Of a DNA stretch of 64,000 nt, positions 36,479 through 45,873 are shown piece by piece. Position numbers and translations under genes: made by a program. Below the pieces are notes generated by a model. The model was not told the origin of the DNA and made no database searches. It saw nothing but the letters and a program-made list of their open reading frames with translations. Position 1 is the first letter of the stretch. Each line of letters starts with the position of its first letter. The stretch is from Flavobacteriaceae bacterium UBA3611 (lineage in GTDB: Bacteria > Bacteroidota > Bacteroidia > Flavobacteriales > Flavobacteriaceae). The stretch is taken from NCBI GenBank assembly GCA_002375495.1, contig DFLU01000001.1, forward strand, positions 1 through 64,000, written 5' to 3'.

Positions 36479-39400
36479 TTACTTTTTCACAATGCGTTTT
36501 ACCACACTTGAAGTTTCCGAATTAATTCTAACGAAGTAGAGTCCGGTAGCCATATTCTCAAGAGAAATAGCCGTATCAACTCCAGCATCAGTTAGATCAA
36601 TTGTGTTAATTGTTCTACCATTCACATCGGTTACGATAGCCGAAGTTAAGTTCAGCGAACCGTTATTACGTAAGGTAACCACACCTGATGTAGGATTCGG
36701 GAATAAAGCAATTTCGTTTGCTAAGAGATTGTCTTCTACCCCTAATATTTCATCTACCGTAAGGTTAAATGTACATGTATCACTGTTAGTGGCCGCATCT
36801 GTTGCCGTAATGGTAATAACCGTAACTCCAGGGCCTACTTGTGTACCTGCCGCTGGCGACTGGGTTTTAATAGGCGAAGCTGTACAATTATCTGTTGCCG
36901 TAGCAAGAGAAGTATAGTCTGGAATAGTAAACATTCCGCTACCATCGGTAATTGTTTCAGTTTCGTCTGCTGGGCATACTACTTCAGGTGCTTCTGCATC
37001 TACAGTAACTTCAGCTGGGGCACGAGATGCTAAACATCCTGAAAACCCTACACCGATATCACTTGCAACACCATAATTTTCATCATTACAAACATCTGCC
37101 CAATCTACATTCGAATCGGTATCACCAAATCGCTTAAACGATTCGTTACAAACCGTTGTTAAAGAAGCGCCAGGTCCAGTCCAATCAAGATCAGCTGCCG
37201 TAATGTTGAATCCGTTGATGGTTACATTTAAAGCAGAAATTTCCGCAGCACTAAAGTTCCAGAATACAGAATCTACTACATTTCCAGAATCGTCTACAAT
37301 AATGATCCATCCATTGCCGGTACTACCCCACCAGATGTTATCGCCCCAATAATCTGAAGCTCCAGTAGCATCGCTAAAAGTTACAACGCTATCGGCTCCT
37401 ATTTGGCCTAACGATTGTTGTACGCTATTCACAGTGTTGATGTTTGTATAAGGCTCATCACTTACAGCGACAGTATATCCAGTATAATCTGTAGCAACTC
37501 CAACATTCTGAATTTCCAAACGGTCTGGAGTTTCAAAAGTCATTTCAGAAATCACCAATTCAGACAAAGGTCCGGGCGGATTCTCCTGTGCGTACACTGT
37601 GGTGTTAGACACTGGGTTAAATGTATAGTCTTCCCCTTCAAACAAGAAGTTTCCTCCAGTTTCGGCGTCGAACCATCTAATTACGTTTGCAGGATCGTTT
37701 GGTGTTGCTGAAACCGTTACAGAATCACCCACACAGATATCAGATGCACCCGTAGCAGTTGGTTCTGTTGGAACACCCAATACTTCTACTGAATCTGTAG
37801 CTGATGAAGCTACTGCACATGCTGTAGCAGTTACTTCATACATAATAGTGTGTACTCCAATTCCAGCTGCAGCAGGATCGAAGGTATACGTACTTCCGTT
37901 TCCATCATCTGTTACTCCAGGACCGCTGTATACACCTCCAAAAGGAGTTCCTCCAGTTAATCCGGTAAGTACTTCTTCATTCACACATACATCAGCTGGT
38001 GCTGTCATATTAGCTGTAGCAGACGGAGTATCGAAAGCTTCCGTTCCGTCAGAACGACTATTCGATGAACCTTGATCTGCGCTAAAACCTAATCCTCTAC
38101 GCGCAAAAGCGTCCCAGATAAGACATTCGTTTGCACCGCCATATAAGGCTTGGTCTGCTGCGAAGATAGCATCTCTACCATCTACAAAACCTGGGCTACA
38201 AGGCTGTAATTTCATTCCTTCGATAACCAAGGCCAATGCTTGTACATTTCCAGCATCTAAATTCACATCTCCTTGGAAGTTGTAAATATCACTATCGACA
38301 CCATGCTCTGCAATAAGTTCCCAAGTAAGTTCCCATAACATCATAGACCAAACAGAACCAATACCGTGAGGAATTGCTGCCGACTTGATATCATCATAGG
38401 TTTGTGAGTTTATAGCAAAATCTGTGCTATATGGCTGTGGTCTAATTCCGCCGCCATTAGGTCCTTGTCCAAATAGGTACGTTCCAACAGCACGAGGGTC
38501 TTCTGCCATATCTCCAGGCTCTATCGTTAAGATAGCACCTAGGAAATCACTCCATCCTTCTCCCATTTGCTCTGTATTTCCAAGACATCCTGCTTGGCTC
38601 GGTCCTCCGGTTAGTCGGTTTGAAACTCCATGGCCATATTCGTGAACAATAACTAAGTTATCAAAGTCTCCATCTTTATCGTTACAGATATACATTTGCA
38701 TACGTGGATTTCCACCATCAGGAGGTGTCCCAAAGTTTGCATTACAGGTTCCCGATCCATCTTGTGCTTCGGCATCGACAGAGTCTCCTCCTACACCATT
38801 TCCGCTATAGTTTAATTCTTGGAAATTTCCACCTGCTTCGTCGAAACCATACTGAAATAATACATCGTGGATGATGTTGTTCCAGTAAAATAAGTTTGTA
38901 ATAGCCGCAGACTCATATTGGTTGCTATTGGTATACACTTGGTTGAAAGGAAATCCAGTAAAATCTAATGTTGCGCCTCCGTCAGGTTGAAAACCGAAGT
39001 TATCACCATCTTCATAGGCATCTACGTTATTTCCTTTTGTTACGGTAAACTCTGCACCTGCAGCTCCGTTGGTATCGTGCCATCCAAAAGGTGATGCCAA
39101 TAAATCGGCTGGATTTGTCACAATACTTCTTGAACCGAAATACGGACTTTCTACAGGAATTGCAAATACTTCATAGCTATTTGGAGGAAGTGTTGCATTG
39201 GCAACCATCTCATTATAATTAGGAATATCGTATAAGTTCTTATGGAAATCTAACGCTTTAGCTTCGCTTGGTTCATGAGTATGGTTAAGGTTACAATTTA
39301 CCATCCAATTTACCTTGTCTACAATGGCGCCTGTATTAGCATTTACACGTACACTCCACCAATCGTGTCCTGAAACTTCTTGGATTGAAAGATCCCAAGC

Positions 39401-39925
39401 CAAAACTAATTCATTTGCTTCGTTTAATTGGTAGGTCAATTTTGCAGGAATTTCACTTAACGAAACACTCCCTTTCGAGATGCGTGTTTCTTGTGCTACA
39501 CCCTCTTTAGTTTCTAATACAGAAAGTGATCCGGTTGTATATCCCAACTGGTCTGCCGCAGCCTCTACGGCTTGCACTGCAGATAACGAAGGGGTATTCC
39601 CTGAGCTTGTTCTGCTTGTTGTTTGATTTACAAAACGGTTGCTCTGGGTTAGTAGTGAACCATCTGGACTCAAGTGTATTCCAGATTCTGAGCCATATAC
39701 TTCAAGGCCATTTACCAACTGTCTATAATATATATGAGTGACACCGCTGGTGCTACTCACATTTTGATCGGTGATGGTCCATTGTACATCGTTGTACTCT
39801 AACTGGCCATTTTCTACTAGTTGCGATAGCGTATAATCTATCTTCGGTGCATACGTTTGGGCTACAGTTTGGCCAAAACATAGGCAAAGGAATGCTAGTA
39901 TCATTCCGTAGGAAACTTTTTTCAT
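36479..39925 (-). CDS. T9SS-secreted M36-family (fungalysin) metallopeptidase
   Basis: 1148 residues. Signal peptide, FTP propeptide domain (about 40-200), then the M36 catalytic domain with HEYGHGVSNRL (zinc HEXXH, about 428) and the Glu ligand in GEGWSDF. After it come Ig-like/immunoglobulin repeats (CVGDSVTVSATPNDP), a lamin-tail-like domain (SEMTFETPDRLEIQNVG), a HYR domain (about 1000-1070) and a type A T9SS sorting tail (ALFPNPTSG ... VKRIVKK). It is exported across the outer membrane by the type IX system and should degrade extracellular proteins. Confidence 0.93.
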   Translation of the reverse strand: MKKVSYGMILAFLCLCFGQTVAQTYAPKIDYTLSQLVENGQLEYNDVQWTITDQNVSSTSGVTHIYYRQLVNGLEVYGSESGIHLSPDGSLLTQSNRFVNQTTSRTSSGNTPSLSAVQAVEAAADQLGYTTGSLSVLETKEGVAQETRISKGSVSLSEIPAKLTYQLNEANELVLAWDLSIQEVSGHDWWSVRVNANTGAIVDKVNWMVNCNLNHTHEPSEAKALDFHKNLYDIPNYNEMVANATLPPNSYEVFAIPVESPYFGSRSIVTNPADLLASPFGWHDTNGAAGAEFTVTKGNNVDAYEDGDNFGFQPDGGATLDFTGFPFNQVYTNSNQYESAAITNLFYWNNIIHDVLFQYGFDEAGGNFQELNYSGNGVGGDSVDAEAQDGSGTCNANFGTPPDGGNPRMQMYICNDKDGDFDNLVIVHEYGHGVSNRLTGGPSQAGCLGNTEQMGEGWSDFLGAILTIEPGDMAEDPRAVGTYLFGQGPNGGGIRPQPYSTDFAINSQTYDDIKSAAIPHGIGSVWSMMLWELTWELIAEHGVDSDIYNFQGDVNLDAGNVQALALVIEGMKLQPCSPGFVDGRDAIFAADQALYGGANECLIWDAFARRGLGFSADQGSSNSRSDGTEAFDTPSATANMTAPADVCVNEEVLTGLTGGTPFGGVYSGPGVTDDGNGSTYTFDPAAAGIGVHTIMYEVTATACAVASSATDSVEVLGVPTEPTATGASDICVGDSVTVSATPNDPANVIRWFDAETGGNFLFEGEDYTFNPVSNTTVYAQENPPGPLSELVISEMTFETPDRLEIQNVGVATDYTGYTVAVSDEPYTNINTVNSVQQSLGQIGADSVVTFSDATGASDYWGDNIWWGSTGNGWIIIVDDSGNVVDSVFWNFSAAEISALNVTINGFNITAADLDWTGPGASLTTVCNESFKRFGDTDSNVDWADVCNDENYGVASDIGVGFSGCLASRAPAEVTVDAEAPEVVCPADETETITDGSGMFTIPDYTSLATATDNCTASPIKTQSPAAGTQVGPGVTVITITATDAATNSDTCTFNLTVDEILGVEDNLLANEIALFPNPTSGVVTLRNNGSLNLTSAIVTDVNGRTINTIDLTDAGVDTAISLENMATGLYFVRINSETSSVVKRIVKK

Positions 39926-40089
39926 AGGGTATAGTTTAGATTAGAAATGCGATTTGGGTCGCAATTTTGGCGTAAAAATATCAAATTAAAGCATTTATAA
40001 CAAAATTTTTAATGGTATCCTGAAATTTTTAACATTTCAACAATTTTAGGGTGTAAATAGCAGTGATTATTGAATTTATCATATTTAAG

Positions 40090-40119
40090 TTTGTATCATC
40101 ATCTATTTATTTATCTTAG
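40090..40119 (+). promoter_or_regulatory. Promoter of the ECF sigma/anti-sigma operon
   Basis: TTTG (40090-40093), 18-bp spacer, TATCTTAG (40112-40119), near the flavobacterial housekeeping pattern. A start of transcription near 40126 would favour the ATG at 40142. Confidence 0.4.
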
Positions 40120-40141
40120 TACCTTCACATAAATGTGTTAT

Positions 40142-40687
40142 ATGGAACAACCCAATGAATTAATCATTAGCATGCAAAAAGGCGACGAACGTGCCTTTTC
40201 TAAATTGTATACAATGTACTCTGAAGCTATATACGGAATAATCTACAGTATAGTTTTAGACGAAGCGATTGCCGAAGAAGTTTTGCAGGATGCATTTATC
40301 AAAATTTGGAACAACAGCAATTCGTATGATATCACCAAAGGACGTTTTTTTACTTGGATACTCAATATTGCTCGGAATACCGCTATTGACAAGACACGCT
40401 CTAAGAGTTACAAAAACAGCAAAAAAAACCTAAGTACTACAAATTTCGTAGATATTTTGCAGTCGGGTGATAACCTAAACAAAGCCACCAATGCAATAGG
40501 CGTTCGCAAATTTGTGGAAAAATTAAAACCTACTTGCATTAAGATTATCGAACTTTTGTTCTTTAAAGGTTTTACCCAAAAAGATGCAGCTGAAAATTTA
40601 GAAATGCCACTAGGCACATTAAAAACACGAAATAGAAATTGTCTTAAAGACCTGCGTTTAGTGGTTCTTGGACCCCAACAAATATGA
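40142..40687 (+). CDS. ECF sigma-70 family sigma factor
   Basis: 181 residues from ATG 40142; an in-frame ATG at 40133 adds three residues. Region 2 is EAIAEEVLQDAFIKIWNN followed by FFTWILNIARNTAID, and region 4 (about 120-175) has the helix-turn-helix GFTQKDAAENLEMPLGTLKTRNR. Regulated by the RskA-like anti-sigma gene with which it overlaps by 4 bp. In this layout it should activate its own operon and an envelope-related regulon. Confidence 0.9.
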   Translation: MEQPNELIISMQKGDERAFSKLYTMYSEAIYGIIYSIVLDEAIAEEVLQDAFIKIWNNSNSYDITKGRFFTWILNIARNTAIDKTRSKSYKNSKKNLSTTNFVDILQSGDNLNKATNAIGVRKFVEKLKPTCIKIIELLFFKGFTQKDAAENLEMPLGTLKTRNRNCLKDLRLVVLGPQQI

Positions 40688-41487
40688 CCGAAGTAGAAAT
40701 TATAGAATCAGGAAAATTAGAACTGTATGTTTGCGGTGCTTTGCCAGAAAGTGAAGCCCTTGAACTGCAGCAATCTATTGCTTCATCTATGGCACTTCAA
40801 AAAGAAGTTGAAATTATTGAAGCTTCTTATATCAGCTTGGCAGAAAATGTAGCGCCTCCACTTTCGGCAGTGGTATGGACCTATATATTAGATGCCATCG
40901 GTAAAGTGAAGTCTATAGATTCAGGAACTAGTAGCAGCACAAATTGGGCTGCTATTACAGGATGGGCGGCTGCAATTGCAGCTATATGCGGACTGTTCTG
41001 GATGTTAAATCAAAACAATGAACTGGAACGTGACGTACAAATCACAACTACAGAGAACACTGAACTGCAAGAAACTTTAACGGATGCCGAAGAACGCCAG
41101 TTGCTTACAGAGGGTATCTTAGCCGATATTAGAAGTGACAACTTTAAAACGGTTCCTTTACCTGCCAACCCAGCCGTTGCGCCAGAAGCATTTGCCAAAG
41201 CATATTATAATTCTGATGATAATATTGCATATATAGACGCGGCTAAACTACCGCCTGCTCCAAAAGGAAAGGTGTATCAAGTTTGGGCTTTAAAAATGCA
41301 GCCCTTAACACCTAATAGCATGGGACTACTTGAAGACCTCACGGCGCTAAAGCCAGGACTTTACAAGTTTGAAAATTTCCCCGAGGCTGAAGGTTTCGGA
41401 ATTACTTTAGAGCCCGAAGGTGGAAGCGAAAGCCCTACATTAACCCAATTGTACGTATTGGGTACCGTAGCACCATCAGCACCGTAA
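40684..41487 (+). CDS. RskA-like anti-sigma factor
   Basis: 267 residues. Cytoplasmic N-terminal region (1-80), one transmembrane helix (about 89-104, WAAITGWAAAIAAICG), a coiled stalk and an extracytoplasmic RskA domain ending in GITLEPEGGSESPT and a Pro-rich tail. The start overlaps the sigma stop codon by 4 bp. It holds the ECF sigma factor at the membrane until a signal causes its release or proteolysis. Confidence 0.88.
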   Translation: MTEVEIIESGKLELYVCGALPESEALELQQSIASSMALQKEVEIIEASYISLAENVAPPLSAVVWTYILDAIGKVKSIDSGTSSSTNWAAITGWAAAIAAICGLFWMLNQNNELERDVQITTTENTELQETLTDAEERQLLTEGILADIRSDNFKTVPLPANPAVAPEAFAKAYYNSDDNIAYIDAAKLPPAPKGKVYQVWALKMQPLTPNSMGLLEDLTALKPGLYKFENFPEAEGFGITLEPEGGSESPTLTQLYVLGTVAPSAP

Positions 41488-41515
41488 TTCGAATAACAGA
41501 TATTTAGTACAAATT

Positions 41516-41551
41516 AAAGCGCCACTTTCTCTCTATTGAAAGTGGCGCTTT
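41516..41551 (+). terminator. Intrinsic terminator of the sigma/anti-sigma operon
   Basis: AAAGCGCCACTTTC, 8-nt loop, GAAAGTGGCGCTTT: perfect 14-bp arms, about 28 bp after the anti-sigma stop. Confidence 0.85.
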
Positions 41552-41561
41552 GGTATACAAA

Positions 41562-41588
41562 AAAGGCATCCTTACGAATAAGGATGCC
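41562..41588 (-). terminator. Intrinsic terminator of the DUF4331/TPR operon
   Basis: GGCATCCTTA, loop CGAA, TAAGGATGCC with an A-run on the left, which becomes a T-run when read on the minus strand. A second hairpin, AACCGG-TAAT-CCGGTT at 41614-41629 with a left A-run, also lies beyond the minus-strand stop at 41695. Confidence 0.75.
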
Positions 41589-41694
41589 CTAACTAACAAA
41601 AAAACTCTGAAAAAACCGGTAATCCGGTTATTGACTATCTAAAAAGATAACCAACCATTGTATCCATATTTACGTAATAAATAGCAAGGTGGTT

Positions 41695-42978
41695 TTAAAG
41701 AGACTCGATTTTTTCGTAGAGCACCGGACCAACTTCAAATTCTGCTTCTAACAAGTCAGCTTTTAACGGACTCACCTTTTCGGAAAGGCCATTTGCTTTA
41801 TACACCATCGCCGCATGATACAATGCCATAGGCTCTTCTGTCTTACCAATTACATGTGTATCGATAGTTTTTAAAGCTTCTTCCTCCATACCGTTTTTGA
41901 GCTGTGCCAACGCGAGTAAGTGATAGGTTTCTGGAGTAGCTCGATTCTTAACTTCTTCTTGGGCAATCTCTAATGCCTTCTTCGGATTACTTTCGGCATA
42001 TACTTCTATAAGATAAGTGTTGTACATAGCTCCGTAATTTCCTTTTGCTACTGCATCCATAAACTTTTGGGTAAATGCTTTACTCTTGGCAGTTTCACCA
42101 TTAAATTCGGCCATCTCAGCTCTCAATAAATAATAGTCAGGTACTTGGTGCTGTACCGAAATACTATCTAAAATCCGAGAGGCTGTCTCCGTATCTTTTT
42201 CCCCAGAATAGGCAATCCACGCCAAGCCTTTTTTAGCATAGGCATTATCTGGTTGCATATTGAGCGATTTTATATACTGCCAATACGAGTCTTGTATACG
42301 CCCTGCATGACCGTAGAAGTCGCCCAAGTTAGTGTAGGTCCATAATTGTAAAGGCTCACTCTTTCGGCCATCTGCGACGTCTCTTGCTTTTTCTAGAAAA
42401 CGAATTGCAGCATCCAGATCACCTTTGTAGTCATTCCATTTTGCCAATCGTAATAAGTAATTATAATCAGAAAGATTTTTCGACTTTTCTAACATTTCCG
42501 AAGCCTTGTCATACATACCCAATTCCATATAAACGTCGAATAGCATCAATTCTGTCGCTTTTTTATTAGAGACGCCGGCGTAGCTTTCTTCCAGAATTGT
42601 CTTGGCTTCCTGGAATCTGTGTTGACTAATATAATTTCGTGCGAGTCCACGTGCAAATCCGTCTTTATTATGGGCAGAATTGGCCATTCCTTTTTTATAG
42701 AGTGTTTCAGCAGCGTATAAATTCTCAACATTCCCTGTAGCATCAAAAAGTGTTGTATACGCCCCGGCTAGTGCGCCAAGGCTTCCTACACCTGTAGTAT
42801 CTGCAGAAAGTTTATTAGACCAGAAGTCTCTTTCGGCCATAGCGTTTTTATAGGTATTGCCTTGTTCGGTCGATAAATATTTGTCGTAGTGTTCGGGGTT
42901 GGTAACTTTTACTTCAGGTGTGTTTTCAGCACACGAGAAACAAAATGCTAGCAATCCGATAAAAAGTAGTTTTTTCAT
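41695..42978 (-). CDS. TPR lipoprotein linked to DUF4331 genes
   Basis: 427 residues. Lipobox CFSC (Cys about 16) and then at least eight helical-hairpin repeats of TPR type (for example AKTILEESYAG, YDKASEMLEKSKN, DAAIRFLEKARD, GHAGRIQDSYWQYIKSL). A scaffold for protein contacts at the envelope. It is the last gene of the minus-strand operon with the two DUF4331 halves, 72 bp after the second one. In other phyla DUF4331 and TPR genes also occur together, so a complex is plausible. Confidence 0.82.
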   Translation of the reverse strand: MKKLLFIGLLAFCFSCAENTPEVKVTNPEHYDKYLSTEQGNTYKNAMAERDFWSNKLSADTTGVGSLGALAGAYTTLFDATGNVENLYAAETLYKKGMANSAHNKDGFARGLARNYISQHRFQEAKTILEESYAGVSNKKATELMLFDVYMELGMYDKASEMLEKSKNLSDYNYLLRLAKWNDYKGDLDAAIRFLEKARDVADGRKSEPLQLWTYTNLGDFYGHAGRIQDSYWQYIKSLNMQPDNAYAKKGLAWIAYSGEKDTETASRILDSISVQHQVPDYYLLRAEMAEFNGETAKSKAFTQKFMDAVAKGNYGAMYNTYLIEVYAESNPKKALEIAQEEVKNRATPETYHLLALAQLKNGMEEEALKTIDTHVIGKTEEPMALYHAAMVYKANGLSEKVSPLKADLLEAEFEVGPVLYEKIESL

Positions 42979-43050
42979 AGTTTAAGTTAAAATAAAAAAG
43001 AGCAATACGAATATATTGCCCTTTTTTCAATCATATTAAATTATTTCAGT

Positions 43051-43770
43051 TTACAGTGTGTTAGGTCCTGACATATAAGGGAAAGGAAGTGAAAAATCTC
43101 GGTCTCCTGGTCCAACACTATCAGAAATCAACAACGGCTCGCCTTCTGGGTCTCCGTCAAAGTTCAAGTTCATGAGGTCTCCTCCACCAAAAATTAAGAT
43201 CAAGGAAATATCAATAACGTCATCTTGCAACGTACGTCCTGTTAATGCAACACCTGTAGAAGGATCGAAATACGTTGTTTGCGCATTCGGTGCCACTTGC
43301 AGTGCATCAAACTGAGCCAATACGGTTGTAAAAGTCGCGGCATCTAGGCCTAATATATTGGTTTCATAATTTACATCTGCAGGGTCTAAACCTAAAGCAA
43401 CTGCGTACACATCAAAATATGCTTCCATATTTTGTTGAAAGATAGGCTGGAACGATGCTCTACCACTAACAATAGTTGTATTAAAATCGTTCTTCACCAT
43501 ATCGGTTCCACCAAATACGGTGTTAATTCCTGGTCTACCCATTACGTCTTCTTGCGCATACGTACCTGAAAAATCAAGTACAACGGCACAAGGCTCACAG
43601 AATGTTCCACCACAATCGACACCTTCCTCATCGGCATTCATAATACCATCGTCACAGGTTGGTTCGTTAAGGGCGTTTCCGTTATCATCATCGTCTGCAC
43701 ATTGTACAAACATAGCCGTGGTGCATATTGCTACCGTAGCCATTACTATATATCTATATATTTTTTTCAT
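43051..43770 (-). CDS. DUF4331 C-terminal half, lipoprotein with Cys-rich linker
   Basis: 239 residues. Lipobox FVQC (Cys about 24), acidic run DDDDNGN, then the C-x-DGIxNxDExGVDCGGxxCxxC element (about 39-62) that is often used as a linker in flavobacterial surface proteins. From about 65 the sequence follows the second half of DUF4331: GRPGINTVFGG, KNDFNTT, GRTLQDDVIDISL, FPYMSGPN. The first half is encoded by the gene 28 bp upstream. The two would together make one canonical domain, anchored to the outer or inner membrane through this subunit. Confidence 0.78.
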   Translation of the reverse strand: MKKIYRYIVMATVAICTTAMFVQCADDDDNGNALNEPTCDDGIMNADEEGVDCGGTFCEPCAVVLDFSGTYAQEDVMGRPGINTVFGGTDMVKNDFNTTIVSGRASFQPIFQQNMEAYFDVYAVALGLDPADVNYETNILGLDAATFTTVLAQFDALQVAPNAQTTYFDPSTGVALTGRTLQDDVIDISLILIFGGGDLMNLNFDGDPEGEPLLISDSVGPGDRDFSLPFPYMSGPNTL

Positions 43771-43798
43771 TTTTGTTTCTTTTATCTGTATTAGCTAT

Positions 43799-44512
43799 TT
43801 ATTGTTTTCTTTTTGTAGAAACCCACATATTGTAGGCATCTGGCAATCCGTCTACTAGTCCGGCAGCAGTTGCTACGTGAGTAGGTGCTGTACCAAACAT
43901 ACTATTGGGTACCTCTACCGTTATAGCAAGTACATTTAAATCTTCAAAAAAGTCGGTTGCTTGGTCTGGAGGTAAAAATCCTTCAGGGGCAACAGCTCCA
44001 GAAGCCACTTGGTTAAATCGCTCAAAGTCGAAATAGAAATAATCTCTACGTGGTCCAGCAAAGAATGTCATTCCATTATTGGTGGCCACTTCTGTTTCTC
44101 CTACTCCGGAAATTTTAACGCTGGTCATGGGTCCTGTTACCTGGACTTCACTGTTTAAACCTGTTTGTGCAGGTGCAGTGGGTCCGAAAAAGTACATAGA
44201 ATCTCCTCTACGAACGGCTTGAATAACTAGATCTTCCACAAAATCTCCTGTGTTGTCTATATTGAATTCTACCATAACATCTTCTTCAAACGTTGCCATT
44301 TCGGTGACGTTCCCAGCTGTTAAGGGTCCTTGAATGGTTGCGATGAGCACAGTGTTGTTCGGGTTGCTACCTTCAAAAGCATAGAAATCTGCTATGTCTG
44401 AAGATGTCAGTGCTACAGCCGGTGCATCAATGTGATCGGCAGCTATCAGGAATACAGAGAGTATCGCTACTCCTAATCCGCCAATTGCTGCAATTAGTTT
44501 TGTTTTTTTCAT
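43799..44512 (-). CDS. DUF4331 N-terminal half, exported
   Basis: 237 residues from ATG 44512; the open frame starts at 44557, but ATG 44512 gives MKKTKLIAAIGGLGVAIL, a proper signal peptide. The mature start HIDAPAV, then SSDIADFYAFEGS and NNTVLIATIQ, are the hallmark of DUF4331 N-termini, and FFAGPRRDYFYFDFERF and NVLAITVEVP follow in order. The protein stops at MWVSTKRKQ, the mid-domain boundary, and the remaining half is in the next gene. First gene of a three-gene minus-strand operon. Confidence 0.8.
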   Translation of the reverse strand: MKKTKLIAAIGGLGVAILSVFLIAADHIDAPAVALTSSDIADFYAFEGSNPNNTVLIATIQGPLTAGNVTEMATFEEDVMVEFNIDNTGDFVEDLVIQAVRRGDSMYFFGPTAPAQTGLNSEVQVTGPMTSVKISGVGETEVATNNGMTFFAGPRRDYFYFDFERFNQVASGAVAPEGFLPPDQATDFFEDLNVLAITVEVPNSMFGTAPTHVATAAGLVDGLPDAYNMWVSTKRKQ

Positions 44513-44679
44513 TTTGAAAAGTTTAATTATTAATAATAGTTTTTTTGAAAGTACCAACGGCTGGTTTATTTGGCTATTTTTACCTTCACAATAAGATACG
44601 TCTAAAATAGGCGTACGGTTTTTGGCTACAAGTTAATCTTCTGTTAACTAATACCAAAAAGACTCTTAAACAAAACTGA

Positions 44680-45870
44680 ATGAACCCTTCAGCTAGCGGA
44701 TGGATTCCAAAATATATGGCACTTTGGCAAGATGCAGCTGCATTAGGCACTACCAACTTTAGTGAAGTGCCCTACCTTGTTCTTCAAGAAAACGGATTCT
44801 TGTACGGGGTGTCTGTTGCTCCTTTGTTATTTCCGCTACCGACAAAGATACTACTAACTACAGACGAACTCACCAAAACCAATCTATTTCATTTATTGGT
44901 AACCAAGTATTTCGTACATGCTCCAAAAGCGACCACCAAAGAAGCTATTACTTCTATTCTTGAATTTTACCATCATATTGAAAAAGGAAAAAAAGGTTTT
45001 TTTCAACAATTTGCCCGCTATTCTAAAACCCACGCAAAGTTAGAGGGCGTGTTGTCTGTTCGATTGCATGAATCGAACAGTTTGCTAAAACGAAGTTTTA
45101 CATCTTTGCTTACGTATGCTTTCTTATATGTCGATGTGCTTGCGTACGAACATTATCTGCAAAAGAAGACAGGAACAAAGAAATTAATTAACGAATATGA
45201 AAATCTAGTGCTGCAAACCTGTTTTGAAGCGTTGCAAAGCAAACAAAAGAAAAATAAATACGACAAACTCCTCATTGAATTGTTTGAAGCCACCTCATCA
45301 TACACCAACACCAAGAAAAGTGAGCAGTTCAATTTGGAAAATGCCACCACAATGCCCATTGAACAACGCAGGTACATCTTAGACTTAAGCTGTTTGGCCG
45401 TATGGGACGACCATACTATGGATGCCAGCGAAGAACATTTTTTAAAAAATTTATGCGAAAGGCTTCAATTGCCAGACGCAGATCTAGTGGCAAGTGTTCA
45501 GGCTATCATCATGCTAACCCAAAACAAATCGGTTCGTCTTAAACTGTTTGAGTATTCACATCCTGTGAATCAATTCTATAAACAGGCGACCAAAACCGTA
45601 AAGACACTCATCATCAGAAATAAGTCTAGACTGCTAACTGAATTGGATGAAAGTGGTGAATTGCTCCTTTTATTAGGAAAATCTACCACCAGAGAACTTT
45701 CAAAAGAAGAAAAAAAGAAAGTGCGGTCGCAATTGTTGGATATTTGCAAGACCATTCCTTCATTAACCATATTTTTACTACCGGGCGGTACATTACTACT
45801 CCCGCTATTTATAAAATTGATTCCGCAATTATTACCTTCGGCATTCGACGAAAACCGTATTGAAAAATAA
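44680..45870 (+). CDS. LETM1-related, biofilm-associated family protein
   Basis: 396 residues, no signal peptide. A helical N-terminal region, a TerB-like middle segment (WDDHTMDASEEHFLKNLCER, about 242-261), and a C-terminal LETM1-like segment (KKVRSQLLDICKTIPSL, then FLLPGGTLLLPLFIKLIPQL) with one hydrophobic helix. Flavobacterial homologues are described as LETM1-related biofilm-associated proteins; the molecular role is not established. The phosphoethanolamine transferase gene follows 3 bp later, so the two are co-expressed. Confidence 0.75.
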   Translation: MNPSASGWIPKYMALWQDAAALGTTNFSEVPYLVLQENGFLYGVSVAPLLFPLPTKILLTTDELTKTNLFHLLVTKYFVHAPKATTKEAITSILEFYHHIEKGKKGFFQQFARYSKTHAKLEGVLSVRLHESNSLLKRSFTSLLTYAFLYVDVLAYEHYLQKKTGTKKLINEYENLVLQTCFEALQSKQKKNKYDKLLIELFEATSSYTNTKKSEQFNLENATTMPIEQRRYILDLSCLAVWDDHTMDASEEHFLKNLCERLQLPDADLVASVQAIIMLTQNKSVRLKLFEYSHPVNQFYKQATKTVKTLIIRNKSRLLTELDESGELLLLLGKSTTRELSKEEKKKVRSQLLDICKTIPSLTIFLLPGGTLLLPLFIKLIPQLLPSAFDENRIEK

Positions 45871-45873
45871 ACT

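Noticed and set aside
37415..37711. Plus-strand frame opposite the M36 peptidase C-terminal region
   Set aside because: Antisense shadow with Cys/Ile/Ser-rich low-information sequence; the minus-strand gene has intact domains through this stretch.
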